Shown: positions 27,506-36,957 of the stretch, in pieces
How the letters are laid out: each line of letters opens with the position of its first letter
How positions within the stretch are numbered: position 1 is the stretch's first letter
Assembly (NCBI RefSeq): GCF_034119845.1
Contig: NZ_CP139420.1
Span: forward strand, 2,854,001 to 2,918,000
Direction of reading: 5' to 3'
DNA from: Flavobacterium sp. NG2
GTDB lineage: Bacteria > Bacteroidota > Bacteroidia > Flavobacteriales > Flavobacteriaceae
DNA: 64,000 bases
The notes under the pieces: generated by a model
Databases searched by the model: none
Told to the model about the DNA's origin: nothing
Seen by the model: only the letters and a program-made list of their open reading frames with translations
Program-made: the position numbers and the translations under genes

Positions 27506-28120
27506 TTAAACGTTTTGAAGTTTTATTGTAGATAATTCCAAGTGTTTTTTTATAACTTCTGTCCACAATTCGTATCCTGCTGGAGTAAGATGTAGCCCAT
27601 CTTCTATATAGTAGTTAGGATTAGGAGTACCTTCATTAGTTAACATCAAATCATAAATGTCTAAAAAATATAAATTGTAATTTTTGGCCATTAATTTTTG
27701 AATATTACTATTGGTAAAACGAATACTTCCTGCTAAATGCCAGCGATTTATACTAGGTTTTATTGAGATATAAGTACAAGGTATATTGCCATATTTGGCT
27801 CTAATTTTATGCAATAAATTTTCTAAAAACAGAATTACTTCTTCTGGGTGTCTACCTTCTCCTAGGTCATTTTCTCCTGCATAGATAATAATTGCTTCTA
27901 TATTGTCTATGTTTTCAAATAATCGGTCAAAGAACCAAGTACAAGAAGCTAATGTTGAACCTCCAAAACCTAAGTTGGCAGGATGATACTCTTTAAAAAT
28001 GGTTGTTAATTCAGACCACAAAGTAAAAGTTGAACTTCCGTAAAAAATTAGCTTAGGATTTTTTTCAAATCCTGCAATTTCCTTTTCTAGTCGTTGTAAA
28101 TCTTCGTGATACCAATACAT
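27506..28120 (-). CDS. SGNH/GDSL-family hydrolase
   Basis: A 204-residue lipase/esterase-like protein with all four SGNH blocks: block I LIFYGSSTFTLW (nucleophile Ser in GSS), block II NLGFGGSTL, block III IIYAGENDLGEG (Asn), and block V DGLHLTPAGYELW (Asp and His). There is no signal sequence. It is the first gene of a likely pair with the esterase D-like gene. Substrate unknown; carbohydrate or lipid esters are typical for the family. Confidence 0.87.
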   Translation of the reverse strand: MYWYHEDLQRLEKEIAGFEKNPKLIFYGSSTFTLWSELTTIFKEYHPANLGFGGSTLASCTWFFDRLFENIDNIEAIIIYAGENDLGEGRHPEEVILFLENLLHKIRAKYGNIPCTYISIKPSINRWHLAGSIRFTNSNIQKLMAKNYNLYFLDIYDLMLTNEGTPNPNYYIEDGLHLTPAGYELWTEVIKKHLELSTIKLQNV

Positions 28121-28282
28121 TTTTCTTCGTTGTCTTTAATTAATTCCTAAATATAATGGAATAAAAATTAATTAAAGACAAGAATTAGAAAATATTGAAA
28201 CAACTAGGATTGTAAATTAGAGTCTTTTATTGTTTTAGTCTTGTTGTAATTGTCTGATGTAGTAGGGATTTAGATTTGTTAT

Positions 28283-28666
28283 TTAATCTAAAAAATGACC
28301 ATCAACATAATACCAATTATCATTTTCTTTTTTGAAAGTAGAAAATTCATGATGAATCTGGTATTGCCCTAAATTATCTTTATAATGAGCCTTAAACTCA
28401 ACTGTTGTTTCACTTGCTTTCAAAACCTCTAGTTGTAACCACTGATTTGTTGTTGCCCATTCGAGTATTGCTTCTTTATGATGGTTTTTTCGTGTAGAAT
28501 AATGCGTGGTTTCAATTAAATAGTCAACATTATGAGTTGCAAATGCTGAATAACGTGAGCGCATTAAGGTTTCGGCAGAAAAAGCTTTTTTGTTCCCTAA
28601 AAGAAAAGCTTCACAGCAATTTTTGAATGTTTTTCCTGAACAGCAATAACAGTTTGTATTTAGCAT
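28283..28666 (-). CDS. YchJ-like (UPF0225) SEC-C motif protein
   Basis: From the ATG at 28666 this is a 127-residue protein. The N-terminal SEC-C zinc motif is CYCCSGKTFKNCC, followed by the family segment LMRSRYSAFATHNVDYLIET and a C-terminal NTF2-like fold (WATTNQWLQLEVL, VEFKAHY). The role of the family is unclear; the zinc site suggests protein contact. It lies 25 bases downstream of a small acidic gene and may be cotranscribed with it. The longer frame starting at a TTG (28678) is less likely. Confidence 0.85.
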   Translation of the reverse strand: MLNTNCYCCSGKTFKNCCEAFLLGNKKAFSAETLMRSRYSAFATHNVDYLIETTHYSTRKNHHKEAILEWATTNQWLQLEVLKASETTVEFKAHYKDNLGQYQIHHEFSTFKKENDNWYYVDGHFLD

Positions 28667-28691
28667 TAGTTGAAACAATTTTAATTTATTC

Positions 28692-28913
28692 TTAAGTAAT
28701 TGGGTTAACTTTTAATAACAATTGATTTAATAACACTTGGTATTTACTAATTTGAATTAGATCTTCATCTTCTTCTGCAAAGTCAAGCATTTCGTCTAAT
28801 TGTTCACTGATATTAATTAATTTATTTCCCGCTGCAATAGTGTCTTTTGTAGCTATCAAGTCAATAACTTCTTGAATGTTATTTTTTAATATTTCGAATT
28901 TATTGTCGGCCAT
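28692..28913 (-). CDS. Small acidic helical protein, unknown
   Basis: A 73-residue soluble protein starting MADNKFEILKNNIQEVIDLI. It is predicted to be two or three helices with an acidic centre (LDFAEEDEDLIQI). No domain was recognised. It lies between the lysine-rich small gene and the YchJ-like gene, all on the same strand with gaps of 12 and 25 bases, so the three probably form one transcript. Confidence 0.65.
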   Translation of the reverse strand: MADNKFEILKNNIQEVIDLIATKDTIAAGNKLINISEQLDEMLDFAEEDEDLIQISKYQVLLNQLLLKVNPIT

Positions 28914-28925
28914 TGTTATGTGAAT

Positions 28926-29078
28926 TTATTTGTTGTCTTTAGATTTATCTTCGTTAAATTTTTTAGTAATTTCCTTTAGTTTTTCTTTACGGATCATGGC
29001 GGCTTGCTTGATTTTATCTTGTGCTTTGTGCAATTTGTCATTATGTTTTTTAATATTCTTATCGTTGTTTCTGCCCAT
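28926..29078 (-). CDS. Small lysine-rich protein, unknown
   Basis: From the ATG at 29078 (MGRNNDKNIKKHND) this is a 50-residue, strongly basic helical protein full of Lys, Asn and Gln. The longer frame from 29141 adds an unrelated hydrophobic start and is less likely. The composition suggests nucleic-acid or ribosome binding, but this is inference. It is the first of three small genes in a row. Confidence 0.55.
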   Translation of the reverse strand: MGRNNDKNIKKHNDKLHKAQDKIKQAAMIRKEKLKEITKKFNEDKSKDNK

Positions 29079-29408
29079 GATTATTTGATTTCTAAGAATA
29101 CAAATTTTGATTCCCTTAATTATTACGGCAAATTTCGTCATTATGATTCAGATTCTTCTATGTTTTTTGAAATTTATGTGCTCCTTAGGAAGATGCTTAT
29201 AAGTACTAAAAGGAAATTTGAGCTATTATTTTGATAAAAATGAGTTTTTTTAGTAAAAAAGTGAAGTTTATTGAATTTTTAACAGTGTTTTTTATGCTTT
29301 GTAGGTTAATTATTTAGGTTTCTAACAATACAATACCTAAAATGTGCTATATTTGCTTTACTTAAAAATAAATAAAAAGATAGGATTTTTTCAAATTCTT
29401 AAACCAAG

Positions 29409-31766
29409 ATGATTTTAAAAAAGATTTCAAAAATTTCGAAGAAGCTTTTAAATAAGCCCAAAACAGCTGGTTTTTTAATCTTTATTACTCTTAGTTTAAT
29501 TGTATCCTATATTGTACTTCAACAATATCAGATTATAAAAGAAAATAATCGGAAAGAAATGAGCAATTTCCTTAGGGTTGTTCATCAGGACATGGAAATT
29601 TTTTTTAAAAATTGTTACACAACTACTTTAACACTTGCGTTAACTATAAATGATGATGGAATTCCAAAGAATTTTGAAGCTGTTGGAAAAAAACTAGTAG
29701 AGTCAAATAAAAGCATTGATGCCGTTGAGCTAGTTCCTAATGGGATAATTAAATATATTTATCCATTAGAAGGGAATGAAGCAGCTCTTGGATTGAATAT
29801 AGTAACATCAGAAAGACATCGAAAAGAAACTTTAAAATCAATTGCAAGTCAAAAGATGTATTTTGCCGGGCCAATTGATTTAATGCAAGGAGGTAAGGGG
29901 ATTGTAGGCCGATTGCCTGTATATAAAAACAATAGCTTTTGGGGCTTTTCGGCAGTAGTTATTCGATTTGAAAACTTTGTGAATTTTTTTAATTTTTATT
30001 CAAAAAAGAATTCGAAGTATGTTTTTCAGTTATCCAAAATTAATCTTGATACATCAGAAGAAGTTTTTTTCTTAGATGGAAATACTGATTTCTCGGACTT
30101 AAATTATATAACAAGTTCGATTCCAGATGGTGATTGGAAAATTTATTTAATAGATACTAGTTCTTGGTATGAAATCTATTCACTATTAATTAGTCTTTCA
30201 TTATTTGGAGGTTTATTGGCTGTGCTATTTGGATTTATGACTACTTCCATTTTAAGAAAGCCTGCTAAATTAGAGCTTTTAGTAGTTGATCAAGCTAAGA
30301 AATTGGTTGATAGTGAGTTAAAATTTAAAGCATTTTTTGACCAGGCTGGTGTAGGAATGGCTAATGTTGAAAAAGATACAGGTAAATTTATCGAGATTAA
30401 CGCCAAGTTATGTGATCTTATAGGTTATAGTGCAGCCGAAATAAAAAATAAAAGCTTCATGGAAATTACCTATCCTGAAGATTTAGAAAAAGATTTGAAT
30501 AAATTAGAGGAGTTAAAAAAAGGACTTATCAATAAATATTCAATTGAAAAGAGATATATTAAAAAAAATGGTAAACTAATATGGGTTAAACTGACTGTCT
30601 CTTCTTTGCATAAATTTAATGGCGAAATTACTAGTTATATTTCTATAATTGAAAATATTTCAAAACGTAAGTTAGCTGAAAGTAAATCAAAAGAATACCA
30701 ACAAAAAATTGAATCATTAATCAATACTATTGATGGTATTGTGTGGGAATGTAGTGCCGAATCATTGGAATTTACTTTCGTTAGTGAAAAAGTAAAAGAT
30801 ATTTTAGGATATACCTCGGAAGAATGGTTATCAACGCCTTATTTTTGGGAGAATCATATTCATCAAGATGATAAAAATAATGTTCTGAACTTTTGTTCTC
30901 AAAAGACAAATGAAAATGCGGATCATGAATTTGAGTATCGAATGATTGCCAAAGATGGTTCCGTTGTTTGGTTAAGAGACATGGTGAATGTAATTTCTGT
31001 CAATGGGAAGGTCGAATTTCTTCGTGGAATTATGATTGATATCACTAAAACAAAAGATATTCAAAATGATTTAAATAACTCTTTTGATTTAGTAACAGAA
31101 CAAAATAAAAGATTATTAAATTTTTCCTATATCGTTTCACACAATTTAAGGTCGCATACCAGTAATATATCCTCATTGACTGATTTAATTAATGTATCTG
31201 ATTCGGAAGAAGAAGTTATAGAGTTAGTTCAGTTATTAAAAAATGTTTCTGATGCTTTGAATGAAACACTAGAGAATTTGAATGAGGTGGTTAATATTCA
31301 ATCAAACTTAGGGCTAGTAGTTGAAAAAATAAAGTTAAAGGATTATATAGATAATACCATTGAGGTTCTTGCTGATAAAATAAAAGAGAAAGCTGTCAAA
31401 ATTAATTTGAATATTGATGATGGCATCGAAATAGTATATAATCCTGCATATTTAGAAAGTATTCTTTACAATTTAATTTCCAATGCTATACGTTATAGTG
31501 ACCCCAATAAACAAGCAGAGATTACCATTTCTATTGTGACTGAAGGAAATAAAAAAGTACTTCAGATAGCGGATAACGGTATCGGAATTGATTTAAAACG
31601 TTATGGTTCGAAGATATTTGGCATGTATAAAACCTTTAGTAATAATCCTGAATCAAAAGGTATAGGGTTGTTTATTACTAAAAACCAGATAGATGCTATG
31701 GGGGGTAAAATTACTATTGATAGTCAACCTGGCGTAGGGACTTGTTTTAATATATATATATCGTGA
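29409..31766 (+). CDS. CHASE-PAS-PAS sensor histidine kinase
   Basis: A 785-residue membrane kinase. TM1 is at about residues 22-42 and TM2 about 255-280. Between them is a CHASE-type extracytoplasmic sensor (SERHRKETLKSIA, then GRLPVYKNNSFWGFS). Two PAS domains follow (about 303-420 and 430-545; ISIIENISKRK and RGIMIDITKTK mark their ends). The H-box is IVSHNLRSH with the phosphoacceptor His578, and the ATPase domain has NLISNAIRYSD, IADNGIGID and SKGIGLFITKNQ. CHASE domains bind small molecules such as cytokinin-like ligands, but the ligand here is unknown. The stop codon overlaps the start of the response regulator. Confidence 0.9.
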   Translation: MILKKISKISKKLLNKPKTAGFLIFITLSLIVSYIVLQQYQIIKENNRKEMSNFLRVVHQDMEIFFKNCYTTTLTLALTINDDGIPKNFEAVGKKLVESNKSIDAVELVPNGIIKYIYPLEGNEAALGLNIVTSERHRKETLKSIASQKMYFAGPIDLMQGGKGIVGRLPVYKNNSFWGFSAVVIRFENFVNFFNFYSKKNSKYVFQLSKINLDTSEEVFFLDGNTDFSDLNYITSSIPDGDWKIYLIDTSSWYEIYSLLISLSLFGGLLAVLFGFMTTSILRKPAKLELLVVDQAKKLVDSELKFKAFFDQAGVGMANVEKDTGKFIEINAKLCDLIGYSAAEIKNKSFMEITYPEDLEKDLNKLEELKKGLINKYSIEKRYIKKNGKLIWVKLTVSSLHKFNGEITSYISIIENISKRKLAESKSKEYQQKIESLINTIDGIVWECSAESLEFTFVSEKVKDILGYTSEEWLSTPYFWENHIHQDDKNNVLNFCSQKTNENADHEFEYRMIAKDGSVVWLRDMVNVISVNGKVEFLRGIMIDITKTKDIQNDLNNSFDLVTEQNKRLLNFSYIVSHNLRSHTSNISSLTDLINVSDSEEEVIELVQLLKNVSDALNETLENLNEVVNIQSNLGLVVEKIKLKDYIDNTIEVLADKIKEKAVKINLNIDDGIEIVYNPAYLESILYNLISNAIRYSDPNKQAEITISIVTEGNKKVLQIADNGIGIDLKRYGSKIFGMYKTFSNNPESKGIGLFITKNQIDAMGGKITIDSQPGVGTCFNIYIS

Positions 31767-32149
31767 AAAAAAAATCTATTTGGTTAATTGATGATGACGC
31801 TATTTATAAAATAGTCATGAAAAAAATAATTTCTAATTTAGGATTACTTGATTCAACAACTACATTTTCTAACGGAGAAGAAGCTATAAAAGCATTAGTA
31901 TTAGCATTGGAGAATCAAACGAATATTCCTGATGTTATTTTGTTAGATATTGAAATGCCTATTATGGATGGATGGGGGTTTATGGAGGAATTTCAAAAAA
32001 TAGAATCAGATATAAAACGCAATATAATAATTTATATTTCAAGTTCGTCAATAGCTTTTGAAGATAAAAACAAGGCCAAAAACAATAAATTAATAACAGG
32101 ATATATGTCTAAACCGATAAAAAAGGAAGATTTAGCTCTAATTATTTAA
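31763..32149 (+). CDS. Single-domain response regulator
   Basis: A 128-residue receiver with no output domain. The acidic pair DDD (residues 10-12), the phosphoacceptor Asp62 in LLDIEMP, the Ser of YISSSS and the conserved Lys of MSKPIKK are present. It starts with GTG at 31763, overlapping the kinase stop TGA by 3 bases (GTGA), so the two are translationally coupled and the kinase is its likely partner. Without an output domain it must act by protein contact or as a phosphorelay carrier. Confidence 0.88.
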   Translation: MKKKSIWLIDDDAIYKIVMKKIISNLGLLDSTTTFSNGEEAIKALVLALENQTNIPDVILLDIEMPIMDGWGFMEEFQKIESDIKRNIIIYISSSSIAFEDKNKAKNNKLITGYMSKPIKKEDLALII

Positions 32150-32192
32150 AGATGATTTGCTATTTCTTTGTTACTTAGAGGTTAGTTTATTG

Positions 32193-32227
32193 TAAAAGGG
32201 TTTAGACTTTTTTTCTAAACCCTTTTA
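32193..32227 (+). terminator. Bidirectional terminator between the response regulator and the GYF-domain gene
   Basis: A 14-bp stem, TAAAAGGGTTTAGA with TCTAAACCCTTTTA, around a seven-base loop of C and six T, lies between convergent genes and serves both. Confidence 0.85.
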
Positions 32228-32230
32228 TCA

Positions 32231-32977
32231 TTACCGTATTTTTTCTAATTCTAGCTTTAGTTGGTCGTTTTCATTGGTGATTTTTTCAATTTCTTTTTTC
32301 CAATAAGTAACTTCTTTTTGAGCTTGATCAATTTGTTCTGCTCGTTCTTCGGAAGACCTGAAAAATTGAAAATTAGAAGCATCGGCTAATTTCTTTTTTG
32401 CATTTTCAAAATTCGTATTTGCGGAGATTAGTAGTTCTTCGTTTGAAAACAATCTATTTTTAATCGTTTCTTTTTTATTATTTAAAAGCCGATCTGCCTC
32501 AATTTTTTCTTGAATGGCTAATTGGATTTTTTGTTCTTCAATTTCTTTTTGTTGCAAACGGTACTGTATATTGTCTTTTTCAGTTTGTTTGTTCTTTAGT
32601 TCCAATTCTGCTCTTCGATTTTCTTGATAGAAATTGAGAAACAAGCTAGCAATTATTAATACAGCTAGTAGGCTAATTGAGAAGAAAACACTTTTCTTTA
32701 AACCAAAAATTCGTTTGGCTTTTTGTTTCTTCTCAACTAATTGATTTTCTGTTTTTATATTTTGTACAGTTGAAGTGGCTACTGTATCGTTCCTTTTCAA
32801 AGGAGGAGGAATCACGGTAATTAAAAACTTTAGTTCTTCGACTTCGGCAGCTGTTTTCCAATCCGGCATTCCCTGGCACCATACGGGGGTGTTGGGTTTG
32901 ATATTTTTAGATTTTAATTCTTCTAGGGTAAATGGACCACTACTTTCAATTCCGTTATGCAGGAAATAACTATTCAT
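32231..32977 (-). CDS. GYF_2/DUF4339-domain membrane protein with coiled coil
   Basis: From the ATG at 32977 (MNSYFLHNG) this is a 248-residue protein. Residues 1-50 are a GYF_2 domain (GPFTLEEL, VWCQGMPDWKTA), residues about 110-130 one membrane helix (VFFSISLLAVLIIASLFL), and residues about 135-245 a long coiled coil rich in Glu, Lys and Gln. It is likely anchored with the GYF domain in the cytoplasm; no function is assigned. A longer frame up to 33154 runs into the structured repeat E3 and is not used. TATTTTTG at 33005-33012 (minus strand) is a possible -7 box. Confidence 0.75.
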   Translation of the reverse strand: MNSYFLHNGIESSGPFTLEELKSKNIKPNTPVWCQGMPDWKTAAEVEELKFLITVIPPPLKRNDTVATSTVQNIKTENQLVEKKQKAKRIFGLKKSVFFSISLLAVLIIASLFLNFYQENRRAELELKNKQTEKDNIQYRLQQKEIEEQKIQLAIQEKIEADRLLNNKKETIKNRLFSNEELLISANTNFENAKKKLADASNFQFFRSSEERAEQIDQAQKEVTYWKKEIEKITNENDQLKLELEKIR

Positions 32978-33081
32978 TGCTATTTTGATGGTTTGATTTT
33001 GTGTCAAAAATACAAAACAAATTGGTACGAGGGAACGTAAAATGGAGCCGATTGACGTTTTGGTTTGCAGTTTGGTCTTTT

Positions 33082-33226
33082 CTGTCAAGGATAGGAACGA
33101 AAAGCCCGCAAAGGGGGAAGGCGAATAAAATAAACTCCAAAAGAGCGACTGCAAGAAGCTCCTTTTTGGGGTTGTATTTTATAGCCTGATACCTGCGGAC
33201 TTGTAGTGGATAGCCTGCCCGGACAG
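33082..33226 (-). repeat. Structured dispersed element, copy E3
   Basis: A 145-base element, nearly identical to E4 (same length, roughly nine in ten bases by eye). On the minus strand it has the apical hairpin bulged G, GAGC, loop TTCTTGCAGTC and GCTC, extended by a C/A-rich against T/G-rich helix and an A+T stem. CTGTC and GACAG mark the ends. Confidence 0.8.
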
Positions 33227-33304
33227 TCTAAAAACAGGATTTTAACTTAAAATTAATAAACGTTTGGGGGAGCTATACTTTAAAAAAGCCGTAATTTTAA
33301 AATT

Positions 33305-34423
33305 ATGAAAAATGAAGTTAAAAAAGGGTTTTATTTTAAGCAATACACGGCGCCAGAACAGAGTCCGTTTGAGAAACTTTTTCAGATTTTCAAAGAGTTG
33401 ATTACGCATACCTCTGGGGATTTTGACGAAGCCATCAGTTGGTTACGCGAATTAGACAAGGAATATCAACTCACGGACGAAAAGTACACCATTGATGATT
33501 TTATTGAAGATTTAAAGAAAAAAGGTTACATCAAGGAAGAGCTGCGAGATGATGGTAGTGGAGGTTTAGGTATTACTGCTAAAACGGAACGTGCGATTCG
33601 ACAACAGGCATTGGAACAAATTTTTGGAAACCTAAAACGCTCGGGCTCTGGGAATCATAAAACCAAACATTCAGGTTTAGGTGATGAGCATACGGGGGAG
33701 TTTCGGGAGTTTTATTTTGGGGATAGTCTTGAGCGTATTTCGCTTACAGAGAGTTTGCGTAATGCACAAATCAATCATGGTATAGGAGATTTTAGGCTGA
33801 CTGAAAATGATTTGGTTGTTGAAGATACCTTGCATAAATCTCAAATGAGTACTGTGCTAATGATTGACATTAGTCACAGCATGATATTGTATGGTGAGGA
33901 CAGAATTACGCCTGCTAAAAAAGTGGCCATGGCTCTGGCAGAACTTATTACGACCCGCTATCCAAAAGATACTTTAGATATATTGGTTTTTGGGAATGAC
34001 GCTTGGCCGATTGCGATTAAGGATTTGCCTTATTTGAAAGTAGGACCTTATCATACCAATACGGTTGCAGGATTGCAATTGGCGATGGATATGCTTCGCA
34101 GAAAACGCAATACCAACAAACAGATATTTATGATTACCGATGGCAAGCCTAGTTGTGTGAGAGAACGTGACGGGAGTTACTACATGAACAGCAACGGTCT
34201 TGATGAATATATTGTAGATAAATGCTATACTCAGGCGCAACAAGCTAGAAAATTGCATATTCCTATTACGACTTTCATGATTGCCAGCGACCCTTATTTA
34301 CAGAAGTTTGTCAACAAATTTACAGAGGCCAATCAAGGGAAAGCATTTTATACAGGCTTAAAAGGGCTGGGCGAAATGATTTTTGAGGATTATGAAACAA
34401 ATAGGAAGAAGCGGGTGAGGTAG
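33305..34423 (+). CDS. VWA-domain protein partnered with a MoxR-like AAA ATPase
   Basis: A 372-residue soluble protein. The N-terminal 175 residues are unannotated. The C-terminal von Willebrand A domain (about residues 180-355) has the MIDAS DISHS (VLMIDISHSM), a Thr in HTNTVAG, and the ITDGKPS strand. VWA plus MoxR-type AAA pairs act as ATP-driven metal-insertion or protein-remodelling machines, for example in chelatases. The next gene, 168 bases downstream on the same strand, is the AAA partner. No signal peptide, so cytoplasmic. The client is unknown. Confidence 0.85.
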   Translation: MKNEVKKGFYFKQYTAPEQSPFEKLFQIFKELITHTSGDFDEAISWLRELDKEYQLTDEKYTIDDFIEDLKKKGYIKEELRDDGSGGLGITAKTERAIRQQALEQIFGNLKRSGSGNHKTKHSGLGDEHTGEFREFYFGDSLERISLTESLRNAQINHGIGDFRLTENDLVVEDTLHKSQMSTVLMIDISHSMILYGEDRITPAKKVAMALAELITTRYPKDTLDILVFGNDAWPIAIKDLPYLKVGPYHTNTVAGLQLAMDMLRRKRNTNKQIFMITDGKPSCVRERDGSYYMNSNGLDEYIVDKCYTQAQQARKLHIPITTFMIASDPYLQKFVNKFTEANQGKAFYTGLKGLGEMIFEDYETNRKKRVR

Positions 34424-34435
34424 TTGATTAGTCGT

Positions 34436-34478
34436 CAGTAGCTAGTGGTCAGTGGTCAGTTTTTTTAGTGGTCAGTAA
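34436..34478. repeat. Short tandem repeat AGTGGTC
   Basis: AGTGGTCAGTGGTCAGT, then after a T run a further AGTGGTCAGT, lie in the 168-base gap between the VWA and AAA genes. Confidence 0.6.
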
Positions 34479-34591
34479 TAACATGGAGTTGAAATTTGAT
34501 TAATGATTGATTTTTAATGGTTTATAGTTTGTGGTTTAGAGTGAAGGATTAAGAGTGAAAAACAAAATAATTAGATAGAAATAAAGATAAA

Positions 34592-36055
34592 ATGAACATA
34601 GAAAACATAAAAACTTTAGGGGAGCTCAAGGCTTCGGGATACCAATCCAAATCGATTAAGGACGAATTGAGGGCCAACTTAATTGAGAGAAAAAAAGCGG
34701 GAAAACCTGTTTTTGAAGGTGTTCATGGATTTGAAAATACCGTGATTCCAGAGTTGGAACGCGCTATATTATCCCGACACAACATCAATTTATTGGGTTT
34801 GAGAGGGCAGGCGAAAACCAGATTGGCACGCAAGATGGTGGAGTTGCTCGATGAATACATTCCGTATGTGAGTGGTTCTGAGATTAACGACGACCCTTTT
34901 TGTCCGATATCGAGGTTTGCTCAGGATGTTATCAAGGAACAGGGTGATGAAACCCCTATTTCGTGGTTGCATCGCAAAGAGCGCTTTTCGGAAAAATTAG
35001 CAACCCCTGATGTCACCGTGGCCGACCTGATAGGAGATGTGGACCCGATTAAAGCGGCTAATTTGAAGTTGTCTTATGCTGATGATAGAGTAATTCATTT
35101 TGGGATGATTCCGAGGGCTAATCGCTGTATTTTTGTGATTAATGAATTGCCTGATTTACAAGCGCGCATTCAGGTGGCTTTGTTCAATATTTTACAAGAA
35201 GGGGATATTCAGATTCGAGGGTTTAAATTGCGTTTGCCTCTTGATATCCAATTTGTTTTTACAGCCAATCCTGAGGATTATACCAATAGAGGAAGCATTG
35301 TAACGCCGCTAAAAGACCGTATTGGTTCACAGATCTTAACACATTACCCTGAAACCGTTGCTATTGCCCGAACAATTACGGAGCAAGAGGCTAGATTGGA
35401 TAAGGAGCAGGAGGAAAGGGTGTATGTTCCGTCGCTGGCTAAGGATTTGTTGGAGCAAATTAGTTTCGAAGCAAGAGTTAGTGAATATGTTGATTATAAA
35501 AGTGGGGTAAGTGCCCGAATGAGTATTACGGCTTATGAAAATTTATTGAGTACCGCCGAACGTAGGTGTTTACTGAATGGAGAAGACAAAACGGTGGTTC
35601 GTTTGTCTGATTTTATGGGGGTGATTCCTGCTATTACAGGAAAGATAGAATTGGTTTATGAAGGAGAGCAGGAGGGAGCGGCATTTGTAGCACAACATCT
35701 GTTGGGAGCTGCTATACGCAATTTGTTTCCAGACTATTTTCCAAAAATTGAAAAACTCGAAAAACCCAATGAGAAAAATACCTATACCGACTTGGTTGAA
35801 TGGTTTTTTGCAGAAAATGGTTTTGAATTGCTAGACGAATGTACGGATGCGGAATATCAAACTATCCTCAATGGTATCGAACCGCTTGAAGTTTTGATTC
35901 AAAAGTTTCAAAATAAAGTACCGAAAGAAGAGCAACTTTTTATGAAAGAATTTGTATTGTGGGCGATGGTTGAAAATAGAAAACTAAGTAAAGACCGTAT
36001 CGCTACGGGGTATCAGTTTAGGGATATTTACGGCAGTTATATAAACAAACTGTAA
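34592..36055 (+). CDS. MoxR/magnesium-chelatase-like AAA ATPase
   Basis: A 487-residue ATPase. The Walker A-like loop is GLRGQAKTRLAR. The position of Walker B reads CIFVINELPDL, with Asn in place of the usual Asp before Glu, as in some chelatase-related ATPases. Sensor-1 Asn is in FVFTANPEDY and an Arg finger is likely in PLKDRIGSQI. With the preceding VWA protein it forms a MoxR-VWA type pair. A hairpin terminator follows. Homologues are often annotated sigma-54-like or magnesium chelatase, but no chlorophyll pathway is implied. Confidence 0.85.
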   Translation: MNIENIKTLGELKASGYQSKSIKDELRANLIERKKAGKPVFEGVHGFENTVIPELERAILSRHNINLLGLRGQAKTRLARKMVELLDEYIPYVSGSEINDDPFCPISRFAQDVIKEQGDETPISWLHRKERFSEKLATPDVTVADLIGDVDPIKAANLKLSYADDRVIHFGMIPRANRCIFVINELPDLQARIQVALFNILQEGDIQIRGFKLRLPLDIQFVFTANPEDYTNRGSIVTPLKDRIGSQILTHYPETVAIARTITEQEARLDKEQEERVYVPSLAKDLLEQISFEARVSEYVDYKSGVSARMSITAYENLLSTAERRCLLNGEDKTVVRLSDFMGVIPAITGKIELVYEGEQEGAAFVAQHLLGAAIRNLFPDYFPKIEKLEKPNEKNTYTDLVEWFFAENGFELLDECTDAEYQTILNGIEPLEVLIQKFQNKVPKEEQLFMKEFVLWAMVENRKLSKDRIATGYQFRDIYGSYINKL

Positions 36056-36071
36056 AAATTGATTGAAGTTT

Positions 36072-36107
36072 AAAAAGGATTTGGATTTTTTCTGAATCCT
36101 TTTTTTG
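36072..36107 (+). terminator. Terminator after the VWA/AAA unit
   Basis: AAAAAGGATT and AATCCTTTTT pair around a 13-base loop, followed by T. Confidence 0.75.
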
Positions 36108-36164
36108 TTTTTAAAAACAATGTTTTTTGATTAGTCGTACTTTGATTTTATTTATTTTTTTGGG

Positions 36165-36235
36165 CACGCAGATTTTGCAGATTTTCACAGATTTTATGCT
36201 TTAAAAGTAATAACAATATCTGTGTAAAATGGTGG
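36165..36235. repeat. CACAGATT-family intergenic repeat
   Basis: Repeated CAGATTTTNCAGATTTTCACAGATTTT on the left and ATCTGTGTAAAATGG on the right form an imperfect inverted pair like that at 15148-15305. The rest of the gap to 36342 holds nothing else recognisable. Confidence 0.5.
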
Positions 36236-36342
36236 TGACTGTCTGTTGGTTTATAGGATTGTTTTTTAATGCTTTGTTAAAATTATCTCATAAAAAAATT
36301 AAAAGGTAAAGCGTCTTGGTATTGTTCATTTTAAATGAAATT

Positions 36343-36906
36343 TTAAAAAAGACGCCCTTGTTCTAAAGTTGGTTTGGGGTTATCATTAAAATCAAAACGG
36401 TCAATTATTTCAAACTGTTTTTTTGTGGGGTTAAAAAGTCGTAATGCGATACTATCAGATACAAATTGTATAGCAATCGGATTAGAAAAAAGGCGGTAAG
36501 CAATGGTAATATGTTCCGATTTCAACTGGCGACCAATTGTCAAATGCGGTTCGCTGTTTTTGAATAGCGTTTTTACTTTGAAGGACTGATTGAACTGTTT
36601 GAGAATGTGTTTCAAGTTGGTTTTCGAGACTTCATCAGGTGCTAGAAAAAAAGCACCGTTGGGAAAAGTGTCAAAATGGTCTAAGGAAACCGTTTTAGGC
36701 TGAATGGCGTCGCAAATGTTGTAAAGTTGTTTTTTGATGCTTTCGATTTCATTTTCGGTAGCCATAAATTCGTTAATCGTAATGTGTGCAAGCGAATTTT
36801 TACTGTGAAACCAACCTATTTCTTTTGCCAGTGCTTCCTTCATGGATTTCACCAACGCAATAATTTCATCTGGAGGGCTAATTACAATTGAATAACGGTT
36901 TTGCAT
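36343..36906 (-). CDS. 2H phosphoesterase (2'-5' RNA ligase-like)
   Basis: A 187-residue 2H phosphoesterase. The two His-x-Thr motifs are HITINEF (about residue 41) and HLTIGRQ (about residue 121), which form the active site for 2',3'-cyclic phosphate or 2'-5' bonds in RNA. The Flavobacteriia type is usually annotated 2'-5' RNA ligase family. It is alone in a unit; its substrate is inferred. Confidence 0.82.
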   Translation of the reverse strand: MQNRYSIVISPPDEIIALVKSMKEALAKEIGWFHSKNSLAHITINEFMATENEIESIKKQLYNICDAIQPKTVSLDHFDTFPNGAFFLAPDEVSKTNLKHILKQFNQSFKVKTLFKNSEPHLTIGRQLKSEHITIAYRLFSNPIAIQFVSDSIALRLFNPTKKQFEIIDRFDFNDNPKPTLEQGRLF

Positions 36907-36957
36907 GTGCTTTTTTTAACTAAAGAATTAATTGATTAACCAACAAAGTTACGGAAA

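Noticed and set aside
32978..33154. An N-terminal extension of the GYF-domain gene
   Set aside because: It is a translation of part of E3; the ATG at 32977 gives a normal GYF_2 start.
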